64,000 nt of DNA from DASYLJ01 sp964432595 (GCA_964432595.1 CAYSOF010000003.1:62001-126000); one strand, 5' to 3'; counted from the stretch's first letter, positions 24,817 through 32,383 are shown. Made by a program: numbers and translations. The notes: generated by a model from the sequence alone, not told the origin.

Positions 24817-24863
24817 TGTCAAGAGTTTTTATATTGACCTTTGAAAATGGAATCCGTATTCCA
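24817..24863. promoter_or_regulatory. Divergent promoter/operator region between DUF1302 (B) and TetR genes
   Basis: Minus-strand TTGACA (24822-24817) with GATTCC 17 nt on, and plus-strand TTGACC (24834-24839) with TATTCC 17 nt on, lie back to back 11 nt apart. The plus-strand -10 overlaps a perfect palindrome, TGGAAT-CCGT-ATTCCA (24848-24863), a likely TetR-type operator. Confidence 0.5.
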
Positions 24864-24984
24864 CACCGTGTCGTGTCGAGAATCTCCTCTCGAACCAGCC
24901 CGCGGGGCGCCGTCCCGACGCAGCGCCCGCACGCCCGTTTTCGACGCAAAAGCGCGGCCGCTGCCGGTTCGGGGCGCCGGGGAA

Positions 24985-24990
24985 TTGACA
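24985..24990 (+). promoter_or_regulatory. TTGACA element 32 nt upstream of the TetR start
   Basis: TTGACA followed by 17 nt and ACTCAT, ending near ATG 25023. It is the fourth TTGACA found 30-32 nt before a start codon in this cluster. The interval 24864-24984 between this and the divergent promoter holds no gene that can be supported. Confidence 0.35.
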
Positions 24991-25022
24991 TTCCGGATTC
25001 GCGGGTCACTCATGCGCCCACG

Positions 25023-25724
25023 ATGGCGAAGCGGCAGGGCAAGCAACGGGTGCAGCGGGAACGCGCCGACCTCTACCGCCGCCTGGTCTGCGAGGCCGCC
25101 GAAGGCGTGTTCGCCGAGCACGGGTTCGGCGGCGCCCGCCTGGACCAGATCGCGGCGGCGTCCGGCGTCTCCATCGGCACCATCTACCGCGTGTTCCCGA
25201 ACCGGAAGCGCGAGATCTACCGCGCCATGCAGGACCGGCACGGCGCCGCGGCGTTCGACGTCTCGAATGCGCGCGGCACGGCCGTCTATCAGCAGACCGG
25301 CAACCTCGTGAAGGCGATGCTCGCCGGCATCGAGGCGTCGGTCGAGTACTTCGTCGCCCACCCGTCGTTCCTGCAGACCATTCTCCGCGAGGAGGCCGCG
25401 TGGACCATCGGTCCGCGGCGCGGCAATGCGTCCCAATACGCGCTGTGGAAGGAAGCCGCGGAGCAGACCGTCATGGCGATGAAGATGGCGATCGCCGAGG
25501 GGACCTTCGTCGACGAGGATCCCGTCGCCATGGCGCGCACGTGGACCGCCGTCCACCAGGCGCACCTCGGCTACTGGCTCGAGACGGGCCGCCGGCAGAC
25601 CGCCGCCGAGGTGAACGCGCGGCTGCGTCGCCAGCTGCTGCGTTCGTTCTGCCGACCCGAGGCGCTCGCGCGCGAGCTGCAAGACCCGGCGACGATGTCG
25701 CTGTCCGCGCAACCGCCCAGCTGA
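25023..25724 (+). CDS. TetR-family transcriptional regulator
   Basis: A 233-residue regulator. ATG 25023 begins MAKRQGKQRVQRERADLYRR; the frame is open further upstream but that part overlaps the promoter region. The DNA-binding helix-turn-helix is GGARLDQIAAASGVSIGTIYRVFPNRKREIY (about residues 33-64). The C-terminal domain is helical with a conserved FLQTILREEAAW segment. It is 12 nt ahead of the copper monooxygenase-like gene and divergent from the DUF1302/DUF1329 operon, so it may regulate both through the palindrome at 24848-24863. Confidence 0.85.
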   Translation: MAKRQGKQRVQRERADLYRRLVCEAAEGVFAEHGFGGARLDQIAAASGVSIGTIYRVFPNRKREIYRAMQDRHGAAAFDVSNARGTAVYQQTGNLVKAMLAGIEASVEYFVAHPSFLQTILREEAAWTIGPRRGNASQYALWKEAAEQTVMAMKMAIAEGTFVDEDPVAMARTWTAVHQAHLGYWLETGRRQTAAEVNARLRRQLLRSFCRPEALARELQDPATMSLSAQPPS

Positions 25725-25736
25725 AGGAAACCCGCC

Positions 25737-26747
25737 ATGCCGATTCGCCTCGTCGCCCTGATCGTCGTGCTCGCCCTTGCCGGAGTTGCCGACGCAAAGA
25801 ATCCGCTCAAGAAGCCCAAGCGCGGGTTCCAGACGCGCGTGGGCCAGTACGTGATCGAGCCGGGCGCGGACATCGAGGTCTGCGAGTACCGTCGCCTGAG
25901 CAACAAGAAGGCGATGGACGTCTCCGCGTTCACGCTCCGCATGCCGCCGGGCGCGCACCACTTCGCGGTCTGGACCTACGGGGGCAGCATCACGGACGAC
26001 AGCCAGTTCCCGGCCGGACCGGAGGAGAACATCGGCTGCACCGGCTTCGCACCCGACGACTTCTTTCCGCAGCTGCTGATCCCCACCCAGAGCCCGAACA
26101 CCGAGCTCCGGTTTCCGCCGGGCATCGCGCTGCACCTCGAGCCGCGACAGCAGGTCTTCCTCAATCCGCACATGAAGAACTTCGACGGCGAGCCGATCAC
26201 GCCGGACATCCGCTTCAACCTGAAGAAGGCGAAGAAGGGCAGCGTGAAGCACTACGCCGAGGGTCTCACGTTCGGGAACTCGGGGGACATCCGCATTCCC
26301 GCCGGCGGCGAGCAGACGATCACCGCGGAGTGGACGGTGCCCGTCGACATCACGCTGATCCACATCAGCACGCACCAGCATGCGCTCGGGACGTACGCGA
26401 ACGTCGAGCGCGTCCTGCCCGACGGCCAGACGACGGAGCTGCTCGTCGAGAGCCGCGACTGGGTGCACCCGCACTCGTACTGGCCGGACGGCGGCATCCG
26501 CTTCGCGCCCGGCGACAAGCTGCGCGTCACCTGCACGTGGGACAACCCGCAGGACCACGAGGTGCGCTTCGGCCCCGAGACGACCGACGAGATGTGCTAC
26601 GGCATCGGCTTCTTCTACCGGAACGCGGACGGCGACCCGCCCATCCAGAGCGCCGGATGCCTGCCCGGCCGGAAGGGGTTGCTCTGCCCCGCGGTGCCGG
26701 CGATCGCCAATGTCCGGTCCGTCGGAGGCGCGCCGCTGGCCGACTAG
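25737..26747 (+). CDS. Secreted copper type II monooxygenase-like protein
   Basis: A 336-residue protein with a signal peptide (LVALIVVLALAGVADA). The fold pattern matches copper type II ascorbate-dependent monooxygenases such as peptidylglycine hydroxylating monooxygenase. All candidate ligands are present in order: His74-His75 (GAHHF) and His145 (NPHMKN) for CuA, His213-x-His215 (THQHALG) and Met286 (TDEMCYG) for CuB. The ending GLLCPA is Cys-containing. The substrate is unknown. An AAGGA ribosome-binding site precedes the start. It follows the TetR gene by 12 nt and probably belongs to that operon. It is the intact counterpart of the degenerate protein at 618-2120. Confidence 0.7.
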   Translation: MPIRLVALIVVLALAGVADAKNPLKKPKRGFQTRVGQYVIEPGADIEVCEYRRLSNKKAMDVSAFTLRMPPGAHHFAVWTYGGSITDDSQFPAGPEENIGCTGFAPDDFFPQLLIPTQSPNTELRFPPGIALHLEPRQQVFLNPHMKNFDGEPITPDIRFNLKKAKKGSVKHYAEGLTFGNSGDIRIPAGGEQTITAEWTVPVDITLIHISTHQHALGTYANVERVLPDGQTTELLVESRDWVHPHSYWPDGGIRFAPGDKLRVTCTWDNPQDHEVRFGPETTDEMCYGIGFFYRNADGDPPIQSAGCLPGRKGLLCPAVPAIANVRSVGGAPLAD

Positions 26748-26760
26748 AGCCGTTCGTGCG

Positions 26761-26790
26761 TTGACGGTCATCCGCGGGCATGGCCATAAT
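26761..26790 (+). promoter_or_regulatory. Sigma-70-type promoter
   Basis: TTGACG (26761-26766) and CATAAT (26785-26790) are separated by 18 nt and match 10 of 12 consensus bases. Transcription would start about 17 nt before ATG 26814 and serve the PGPGW, zinc-finger and riboflavin synthase genes. Confidence 0.5.
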
Positions 26791-26813
26791 TCGGGCGCCG
26801 CCCGCGGCCCCGC

Positions 26814-27044
26814 ATGATCGAGCACACCATCCGAATCGGCCGCGTCGTCGTCGGCGTCCTGCTCCTGGTTGCCGGCGCCGCGATGCTGGTCCTGCCCGGC
26901 CCCGGCATCCTGGCCATCTTCTTCGGCATCACGTTCCTGGCCCACGAGTTCCATTGGGCTCGCCGCGTGCAAAACTGGATGAAGAACCGGTATGAGCACT
27001 TGAAGGGGAGACTCGATGGAAGACCCGAAGGACCGCCTCGGTAA
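26814..27044 (+). CDS. PGPGW-family small transmembrane protein
   Basis: A 76-residue membrane protein. Two hydrophobic segments (about 8-24 and 29-42) flank the family's LPGPGILAIFFGITFLA motif, normally LPGPGW; the Trp is replaced by Ile here. A basic C-terminal tail follows (RRVQNWMKNRYEHLKGRLDG). The role of this family is unknown; members occur near envelope genes. Its 3' end overlaps the next gene by 29 nt. A sigma-70-like promoter lies upstream. Confidence 0.75.
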   Translation: MIEHTIRIGRVVVGVLLLVAGAAMLVLPGPGILAIFFGITFLAHEFHWARRVQNWMKNRYEHLKGRLDGRPEGPPR

Positions 27045-27345
27045 GAAGCTCAAGGACAAGGAAAAGGCCGAAGAGGACCTGTACTTCGAGAAGCAGGACC
27101 ACGAGACGCTGGCGCGCCTCAAGGCCAAGGAGGAGGCGCCGTTGGCGACCCAACCCCCCGGGCAGGGCAACTGCCCCTGGTGCGGCACCGCGCTGGTCCA
27201 CGTGAAGCTCCATGGCATCGGCGTGGAGCAGTGTCCCAAGGACTGTGGCATCTGGCTGCCGGCCAACCAGGTGGAGACGCTGGCGCAGCGCGAGCACGAC
27301 GGCTGGCTGGCGAAGTATTTCTACCGGCCGCGGCTCGACGGCTGA
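27016..27345 (+). CDS. TFIIB-type zinc-finger domain protein
   Basis: A 109-residue protein. The N-terminal half is charged and probably helical (KKLKDKEKAEEDLYFEKQD). The C-terminal half has CPWCG and CPKDCGIWLPANQVETL, the zf-TFIIB (zinc-ribbon) pattern found in small bacterial proteins of unknown function. The start overlaps the end of the PGPGW gene and has GGGAG 5 nt upstream. It ends 3 nt before the riboflavin synthase start, indicating one transcript. Confidence 0.8.
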   Translation: MEDPKDRLGKKLKDKEKAEEDLYFEKQDHETLARLKAKEEAPLATQPPGQGNCPWCGTALVHVKLHGIGVEQCPKDCGIWLPANQVETLAQREHDGWLAKYFYRPRLDG

Positions 27346-27348
27346 CTC

Positions 27349-27945
27349 GTGTTCACCGGGATCGTCCAGTCGACGGGTCGCATCGACCGGATGACGCCCA
27401 AGGGCGGGGGCATGCGGTTCACGCTCGCCCCCGCGAAGCGCCTCACGAAGCTGGCGCTGGGCGAGAGCATCGCCGTCAACGGCGCCTGCCTCACCGTGAC
27501 GGGCATCCTCGGCAACCGCTTCACCGTCGACGTCTCGCCCGAGACGCTGCGCCGCACCAGCTTCCGCAAGCTCGAGCGCGGTGCCCGCGTGAACCTCGAA
27601 CGTTCGCTGCGGATGGGCGATCGGCTCGGCGGCCACATCGTGCAGGGCCACGTCGACGGGGTCGGGTCGGTCGACGCGATCACGCCCGACGGCGAGTGGG
27701 TGCTCTATCGCTTCAAGGCACCGGCCGCGCTGCGGCCCTACCTCGTCGAGAAGGGCTCGATCGCCGTCGACGGCGTCAGCCTGACGGTCTTCGCGCTGAA
27801 GGGCGGGACCTTCACCGTGGCGCTGATCCCGCACACGCTGAAGGAGACGACGCTCGCCGACCGCGTCCCCGGCGATCCGGTGAACCTCGAAGCGGACGTG
27901 CTGCTGAAGCAGATCGCCGCGATGCTCAAGTCGCGCGTCGGCTGA
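27349..27945 (+). CDS. ribE: Riboflavin synthase alpha subunit
   Basis: A 198-residue enzyme that dismutates two molecules of 6,7-dimethyl-8-ribityllumazine to riboflavin. It begins with GTG and the family signature MFTGIV. Two homologous lumazine-binding barrels are seen (residues 1-97 and 98-198), marked by AVNGACLTV and AVDGVSLTV and by LGGHIVQGHVDG. The C-terminal RIPHTL-like motif reads IPHTLKETT. Length is typical. No other rib gene and no FMN riboswitch are next to it. It is the third gene of a tight unit with the PGPGW and zinc-finger genes, and converges with the UbiB-family gene. Confidence 0.93.
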   Translation: MFTGIVQSTGRIDRMTPKGGGMRFTLAPAKRLTKLALGESIAVNGACLTVTGILGNRFTVDVSPETLRRTSFRKLERGARVNLERSLRMGDRLGGHIVQGHVDGVGSVDAITPDGEWVLYRFKAPAALRPYLVEKGSIAVDGVSLTVFALKGGTFTVALIPHTLKETTLADRVPGDPVNLEADVLLKQIAAMLKSRVG

Positions 27946-27961
27946 GCCAGGTCGGACGAAA

Positions 27962-29269
27962 TCAGGCGGGCGCGCCGCCGGCCGTCGGCGGCGCGCCGGC
28001 GAGAAACGGCATGAGCAGCGCCGCCGGGTCGACGTCCGAGCCGAGCTGCTTGCCGACGCCCGACAGGATGCCCATTACGCGCCCGACGAGCAGGATGTCG
28101 CCGGGAATCTCGACGAGCGGGTTCGCCTTCATCGCGCGCGGCACCTCGTCGTTGAACTGCGCGATGATGTCGCGATCGGCGTAGGCGCGGCCGTTCCGCA
28201 GCGCGAAGCCGAGGAACGCCTCGCCGAGCACCGCGAGGCTCTCGTCCGACTCCTCGCGCGTGCGGAAACCGAGCGCTCGAAAGCCCGCGGCGATCTGCGC
28301 CTTGTCGCCGCCCATGATCGCCATGGTCAGTCGCACGATGCCTTCGCGGAAGTCCGACGGCAGCGACTTCGCCAGCCCGAAGTCGAGCAGGACGATGTTG
28401 CCGCCCGGCTGCACGAGAATGTTCCCCGGATGCGGATCGCCGTGGAAGAAGCCGTGCACGAGGATCATCTCGGCGAAGAGCTCGCTCAGACGGCGCGCGA
28501 TGGCGCGCGGCTCGACGCCCATCGTCCGCAGCGCCGCGACGTCGGTGACGCGCACGCCCGGCGCGAACTCCGTCACCAGGACGCGCGACGAGCTGAGCTC
28601 GTGGATGACCGTCGGCACGCTGACGTCGGCCGTGCCGCGCAGGCACTCGGCCATGCGCTCGGCGTTCTTCGCCTCGTTGAGGAAATCGAGCTCGAGCGGG
28701 ACGAGCTTCGTCACCTCGTTCAACAGCACCCGGAAGTCGAAGTTCGGCTCGAGGCGGGCGAGCACGCGCAGCAGGAGGCCGAAGTTCTGGATGTCGTCGC
28801 GTACGACCTGCGAAATCTCCGGGTACTGGATCTTCACCGCGACGTCGCGGCCGTCGTGCAGGCGGGCGCGATGGACCTGGGCGAGCGACGCGGACGCGAT
28901 CGGCGTCTCGTCGATCTGCGCGAAGGCCCTCTCGATGGGACGGCCGAGCTCGTCGCGCAGCTGGGGGAGCAGCTCCTCGAACCGGCGCGGCGGGACCTTG
29001 TCCTGGAGCCGCGACAGGACGTCGACGTACTCGTCGGGCAGGATGTCGGCGCGCGAGCCGAGGAACTGGCAGACCTTGATCGGAAGCCCCTCGAGCCGCG
29101 TGGCCAGCCGGTAGACGGCCTCGGCGCTGGAGCGGTGATGGCTCTTCCAGGTGGCGTCGCTGCGCCCGATGCCGAGCCGTCCGAGGGTCTGGAGGAGCTT
29201 GTAGCCGGCGTAGACGCGCGCGACGAGCGCGGCCTGCGCCACGAAACGCCGCGGCTGCCCGGTCACCAT
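27962..29269 (-). CDS. ABC1/UbiB (AarF) family atypical kinase
   Basis: A 435-residue protein of the ABC1/UbiB family, whose members act in quinone biosynthesis or lipid homeostasis at membranes. Visible motifs: VAVKIQYP (invariant Lys), the EALEFLNEAKN-like ELDFLNEAKN, HGFFHGDPHPGNILV (catalytic loop) and VLLDFGLAKSL (metal-binding Asp). The family-defining KxGQ motif reads KVCQ, with Cys for Gly, before FLGSRADILP. No C-terminal transmembrane helices are evident, unlike UbiB itself. Substrate unknown. It is separated from the small plus-strand gene at 29355 by 85 nt. Confidence 0.85.
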   Translation of the reverse strand: MVTGQPRRFVAQAALVARVYAGYKLLQTLGRLGIGRSDATWKSHHRSSAEAVYRLATRLEGLPIKVCQFLGSRADILPDEYVDVLSRLQDKVPPRRFEELLPQLRDELGRPIERAFAQIDETPIASASLAQVHRARLHDGRDVAVKIQYPEISQVVRDDIQNFGLLLRVLARLEPNFDFRVLLNEVTKLVPLELDFLNEAKNAERMAECLRGTADVSVPTVIHELSSSRVLVTEFAPGVRVTDVAALRTMGVEPRAIARRLSELFAEMILVHGFFHGDPHPGNILVQPGGNIVLLDFGLAKSLPSDFREGIVRLTMAIMGGDKAQIAAGFRALGFRTREESDESLAVLGEAFLGFALRNGRAYADRDIIAQFNDEVPRAMKANPLVEIPGDILLVGRVMGILSGVGKQLGSDVDPAALLMPFLAGAPPTAGGAPA

Positions 29270-29354
29270 CGGGCGTCATTGCTGACACGGTGCGGCGAGG
29301 GACGCAACGCCGATTTGCAGTCCCCTCGGCTGAACGGGTATCTGGCCTGGCCAA

Positions 29355-29513
29355 ATGGGCGAGCGTGCAATCCAGGTAGGCGACCGGGTCATCAATCTGC
29401 AGATGCCGGGCATCTTCACCGTGCTCGCCCGCCGCGGGACCATCCTCGACATCGAGTCCCCCGAGGGCATCCGCCTGTCGGTCACCGAGGCGGCCGTCCG
29501 GCGCCTCGAGTAG
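29355..29513 (+). CDS. Small conserved-looking protein, 52 residues
   Basis: An ATG-initiated frame of 52 codons ending in TAG immediately before the stop of the convergent oxygenase gene. The sequence (MGERAIQVGDRVINLQMPGI, then FTVLARRGTILDIES, then RLSVTEAAVRRLE) has balanced composition and a beta-rich, SH3/KOW-like appearance. Random GC-rich shadow frames are Arg- and Pro-heavy by contrast. No ribosome-binding site is obvious. Function unknown. Confidence 0.6.
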   Translation: MGERAIQVGDRVINLQMPGIFTVLARRGTILDIESPEGIRLSVTEAAVRRLE

Positions 29514-30164
29514 CTACTCCGCGTCGTGGAAGATCACGCCGAGGGTCATGCGATGGCCCCGGCGGATCGTGCTGACGCCGTGCCGGGTCGTGACGCGATA
29601 GGTACCGCGCGCGCCCGGCACCGGTCGGTGACGGTTCGGGATGACGACCGCGTCGCCCGGTCGGAGCGCGATCGCCGTCGCGCGTGACTGCGCCCGCGGC
29701 CGCTGCTCGACCAGGACGATCTCCCCGCCGTCGAACTCGTCGTTCAGCAGGACGGTCATCTGCAGCGGGAACGCGATGGCACCGTAGAGGTCCTGGTGCA
29801 GGCAGTTGTAGTCGCCGGGCCCGTAACGCAGGAGCAGCGGCGTCGGACGACGCTGCCCGTGGTCCGCGCAGCGCGCCAGGAACGCGTCGAGCGTGGGCGG
29901 GAAGTCGCCCTGCCCCCAGCGGTTCGCGACCGGCGCGAGCTGCCGGTACGCATCCGCGCGCAGCCGCGCGACGATCGGCGGCAGCGGATTCGCGAAGTAG
30001 CGGTACTCGCCCGACCCGAAGCGGAACCGCGCCATGTCGACGGTGCTGCGGAACCGCGTCGGGTCGTCCCAGAGCCGCATCAGCGCTCGACGGTCGTCGG
30101 CGCCGAGCAGCTTCGGGACGACGGCGTAGCCGTCGGCGTCGAGCGCCGCCTCGTCGATCGTCAC
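29514..30164 (-). CDS. 2OG-Fe(II) oxygenase
   Basis: A 216-residue non-haem iron dioxygenase. It begins with GTG 30164, overlapping the upstream stop (GTGA). His-x-Asp is in CLHQDLYG, and the distal His and Arg that complete the iron and 2-oxoglutarate sites are in STIRRGHRMTLGVIFHD. Between them lies LNDEFDGGEIVLVEQ and PGDAVVIPN, typical of prolyl-hydroxylase-like oxygenases. Because it is the last gene after an alkyl-DNA repair protein, a role in oxidative dealkylation or damage response is possible by analogy with AlkB. However, AlkB-specific motifs are not seen, so the substrate stays open. Confidence 0.8.
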   Translation of the reverse strand: MTIDEAALDADGYAVVPKLLGADDRRALMRLWDDPTRFRSTVDMARFRFGSGEYRYFANPLPPIVARLRADAYRQLAPVANRWGQGDFPPTLDAFLARCADHGQRRPTPLLLRYGPGDYNCLHQDLYGAIAFPLQMTVLLNDEFDGGEIVLVEQRPRAQSRATAIALRPGDAVVIPNRHRPVPGARGTYRVTTRHGVSTIRRGHRMTLGVIFHDAE

Positions 30165-30826
30165 GGCCGGCACACCTTGCACGGACGGTAGCCGACGTCC
30201 GTCGCGTCGCCGACGCTGGCGAAGACGACGCGCCGATCGTCGCGGGCGCGCGCCAGGTGCGAGCAGCCGAGCCGGCAGACGACCTTCGTGCTCGTGCAGC
30301 CGATCAGGATCGGCGTCTCGCGCTCGAGCCGCAGCAGCAGCGACTTGCGCTCGCCGCCGAACGCGTATTCGCCGCTGCTGCCGTCGCTGCGCACGATGCG
30401 GTGGCACGGCACGATCAGCGGCACCGGGTTGCGGCCGAGTGCGGTGCCGACGGCGCGCACCGCCTTGTCGGCGCCGATCGTGCGCGCGATCCACGCGTAC
30501 GGCCGCGCCTCGCCGAACGGGATGGTGCCCGCCGCGTCGAGCACGCGACGCTGGAACGGCGCGACGTCGCCGAGGTCGACCGGCACGGTGAAGTACGTGC
30601 GCCGGCCGCCGAGGTAGTCGTCGAGCTCGTGCCGCGCACGCTCGACGTGGCGGCGCACGGCGCCGTCGAGCGAGCCGCGCTGGCGGCCGGGCGCGACATG
30701 CGTCACGCCGCGCGTGCTCGCGTCGACCGCGAGCGTCTCGCCGAAGCGCTTCAGCGCGTCGTGGGACTCCACCCGTCGCAGCACGCGCGACGCGAGCGTG
30801 GCCAGGACCTCATCAGTCTGTTCCAT
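30161..30826 (-). CDS. Methylated-DNA--cysteine S-methyltransferase with C-terminal Ada zinc domain
   Basis: A 221-residue fusion. Residues about 1-165 are an Ogt/MGMT-type O6-alkylguanine transferase with the nucleophile Cys141 in VPCHRIV. A segment from about 176 to 221 carries Cys184, Cys188 (CRLGC) and Cys216, Cys219 (CKVC) with GYRPCKVCRP. This is the Ada zinc-binding domain that in Ada accepts methyl groups from phosphotriesters. In Ada this domain comes first and is followed by an AraC-type region; here it is last and no DNA-binding region follows. The stop overlaps the oxygenase start, and the start overlaps the ECF sigma gene by 14 nt. Confidence 0.85.
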   Translation of the reverse strand: MEQTDEVLATLASRVLRRVESHDALKRFGETLAVDASTRGVTHVAPGRQRGSLDGAVRRHVERARHELDDYLGGRRTYFTVPVDLGDVAPFQRRVLDAAGTIPFGEARPYAWIARTIGADKAVRAVGTALGRNPVPLIVPCHRIVRSDGSSGEYAFGGERKSLLLRLERETPILIGCTSTKVVCRLGCSHLARARDDRRVVFASVGDATDVGYRPCKVCRP

Positions 30827-31334
30827 CGGAGCCTCCTGCCAGCGCCGCGCGCATGATCGCCTTGCCGCGCGCGAGCTGGCTCTTCACGGTGTTGACCGAG
30901 ATGCCGCGGATGCGCGCGAGCTCGGCGTAGGAGAGATCGTCGACGTAGCGCAGCGCCAGCAGCATGCGCGCCTCGCGCGGCACCGCCCGTAGCGCCTTCA
31001 CGACGTCGAGCCGCGTGCCGTCAGGCGGCGCGGCCGTCGCCCGTTCGACGTCCGCGTCGCGGCGCCGGTCACGCGCCGCGCGGCGCAGCTCGTCGATGCA
31101 GACGTTGGTGAGGATGCGGTAGAGCCACGTCGAGACGGCCCACTCGGGTCGATACCCGTCGGCGCCCACATAGCACTGCAGCAATGCGCGCTGGACGGCG
31201 TCCTCCGCGTCGGCCGCGGGCAGCAGTCGGCGCGCCACCCCGAGCAGCCGGCCGCCGTGGCGGCCGACCAGCTTCGTGAACGCCTCCTCGTCGCGGGCGG
31301 CGATGCGGCGCATCAGGGTTCGGTCGTCGATCAT
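30813..31334 (-). CDS. ECF-family RNA polymerase sigma factor
   Basis: A 173-residue sigma-70-like protein of the extracytoplasmic-function type, with region 2 (DEEAFTKLVGRHGGRLLGVARR...WLYRILTNVCIDELRR) and region 4 (VPREARMLLALRYVDDLSYAELARIRGISVNTVKSQLARGKAIM). No anti-sigma gene, membrane-anchored or otherwise, is adjacent. Its stop is followed at once by the overlapping Ogt-AdaZn gene, and its start overlaps the glycine oxidase stop (ATGA). The likely target is its own operon or a DNA-alkylation regulon. The source of control could be the Ogt-AdaZn partner, but that is inference. Confidence 0.9.
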   Translation of the reverse strand: MIDDRTLMRRIAARDEEAFTKLVGRHGGRLLGVARRLLPAADAEDAVQRALLQCYVGADGYRPEWAVSTWLYRILTNVCIDELRRAARDRRRDADVERATAAPPDGTRLDVVKALRAVPREARMLLALRYVDDLSYAELARIRGISVNTVKSQLARGKAIMRAALAGGSDGTD

Positions 31335-32383
31335 TCATCCAGTTGTACGCTCGGGACGGGCACGGCGGGTGGAACGCCGTCGAGGATGCTTTTCACGCAA
31401 CTGGCCGTGATCGGCGCCAGCAGGATGCCGTTGCGGTGATGCCCCGTGGCCACGACGACGTTCTCCAGCTGCGGATGGCGGTCGATGAAGGGGCCGCCCT
31501 CGCGGAACGGCCGCAGGCCGGACCACATCCGCGTGATCGGCAGCGTGCGCGCCTCCGGCGCGATGTCGTTCAGATGCGCGAGGAGCGTGGCCATGCCCGT
31601 CCCCGTCACCGCCTTCGTGAAGCCCGCGTCCTCGACCAACGAGCCGACGAGCAGCTCGCCCGAGCGGCTCGGGACCAGGCAGGCGTCGCCGTGCTGCAGG
31701 ACGTGCCTGCACGTCCGCGCGCCCGGCCGCACCGCGAACATCTGCCCGCGCGCCGGCGCGACGGGCGTTCCCGCGGGAACGTCCGGAATGCGCGCGGACC
31801 AGGCGCCCGCGGCGAGCACGACCGACCCCGGCGTGATCCACGATCCGCCGACCTCGACCCGCGCGATGCGGTCGCCCGTCCGCTCCGCCGCGCGCACGGC
31901 GTGACCGGGCATCACGTGCGCGCCGTACGCCCGTGCCGACGCCGCCAGCGCAGCGACGAGGCGCTCGGTGCTGACGCAGGGATCGTTCGGATAGCGCCAC
32001 GCGCCGCGCGCCGTGGGACTCGCGAGCGGCTCGACGTCGCGCAGGGCCTTCGCGTCGATCCACTCGCCGTGCCGGGTCTCGCCGTCGTGCAGGCACAGCT
32101 CGAGCACGCCGGTGACGACGAGCCCCACGTCGATGCCGGTCTGCTCCAGCAGCCCCGGCGCCAGCGCGTGATGCTCCGCGAGGCTCGCGCGACGGAACGC
32201 GAGCGCGTCGCCCTCCGCCGTGCTGCTGTCGACGGAGAGCACACCGGCGGCGGCGGTCGTGGCCTCGCCGCCGATCGCGCCGCGCTCGGCCACCATCACC
32301 GAGCGGCCGTCCTTCGCGAGCAGCCGCGCGACGGCGCAGCCGATCACGCCGCCGCCGATCACGAGGACGTCGGGCGACGTCAC
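31331..32383 (-). CDS. thiO: Glycine oxidase / FAD-dependent amino acid oxidase (ThiO-like)
   Basis: A 350-residue flavoprotein of the DAO family. It starts with GTG 32383 as VTSPDVLVIGGGVIGCAVARLLAKDG, a dinucleotide-binding fold. Later motifs are GEATTAAAGVLS, PARGQMFAV and the C-terminal TRMWSGLRPF and VVATGHHRNGILLAPIT, which match glycine oxidase ThiO, the source of dehydroglycine for thiamine thiazole synthesis. No other thi genes are in the window, so a broader amino acid oxidase role is possible. It overlaps both neighbours by 4 nt, between the fused electron transfer flavoprotein and the ECF sigma factor. Confidence 0.8.
   Translation of the reverse strand: MTSPDVLVIGGGVIGCAVARLLAKDGRSVMVAERGAIGGEATTAAAGVLSVDSSTAEGDALAFRRASLAEHHALAPGLLEQTGIDVGLVVTGVLELCLHDGETRHGEWIDAKALRDVEPLASPTARGAWRYPNDPCVSTERLVAALAASARAYGAHVMPGHAVRAAERTGDRIARVEVGGSWITPGSVVLAAGAWSARIPDVPAGTPVAPARGQMFAVRPGARTCRHVLQHGDACLVPSRSGELLVGSLVEDAGFTKAVTGTGMATLLAHLNDIAPEARTLPITRMWSGLRPFREGGPFIDRHPQLENVVVATGHHRNGILLAPITASCVKSILDGVPPAVPVPSVQLDE

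Noticed and set aside
27945..27962. Possible FMN riboswitch linked to riboflavin synthase
   Set aside because: The gene starts 3 nt after the previous stop and no conserved RFN-type structure is possible in the space; no such element is present upstream of the operon either.
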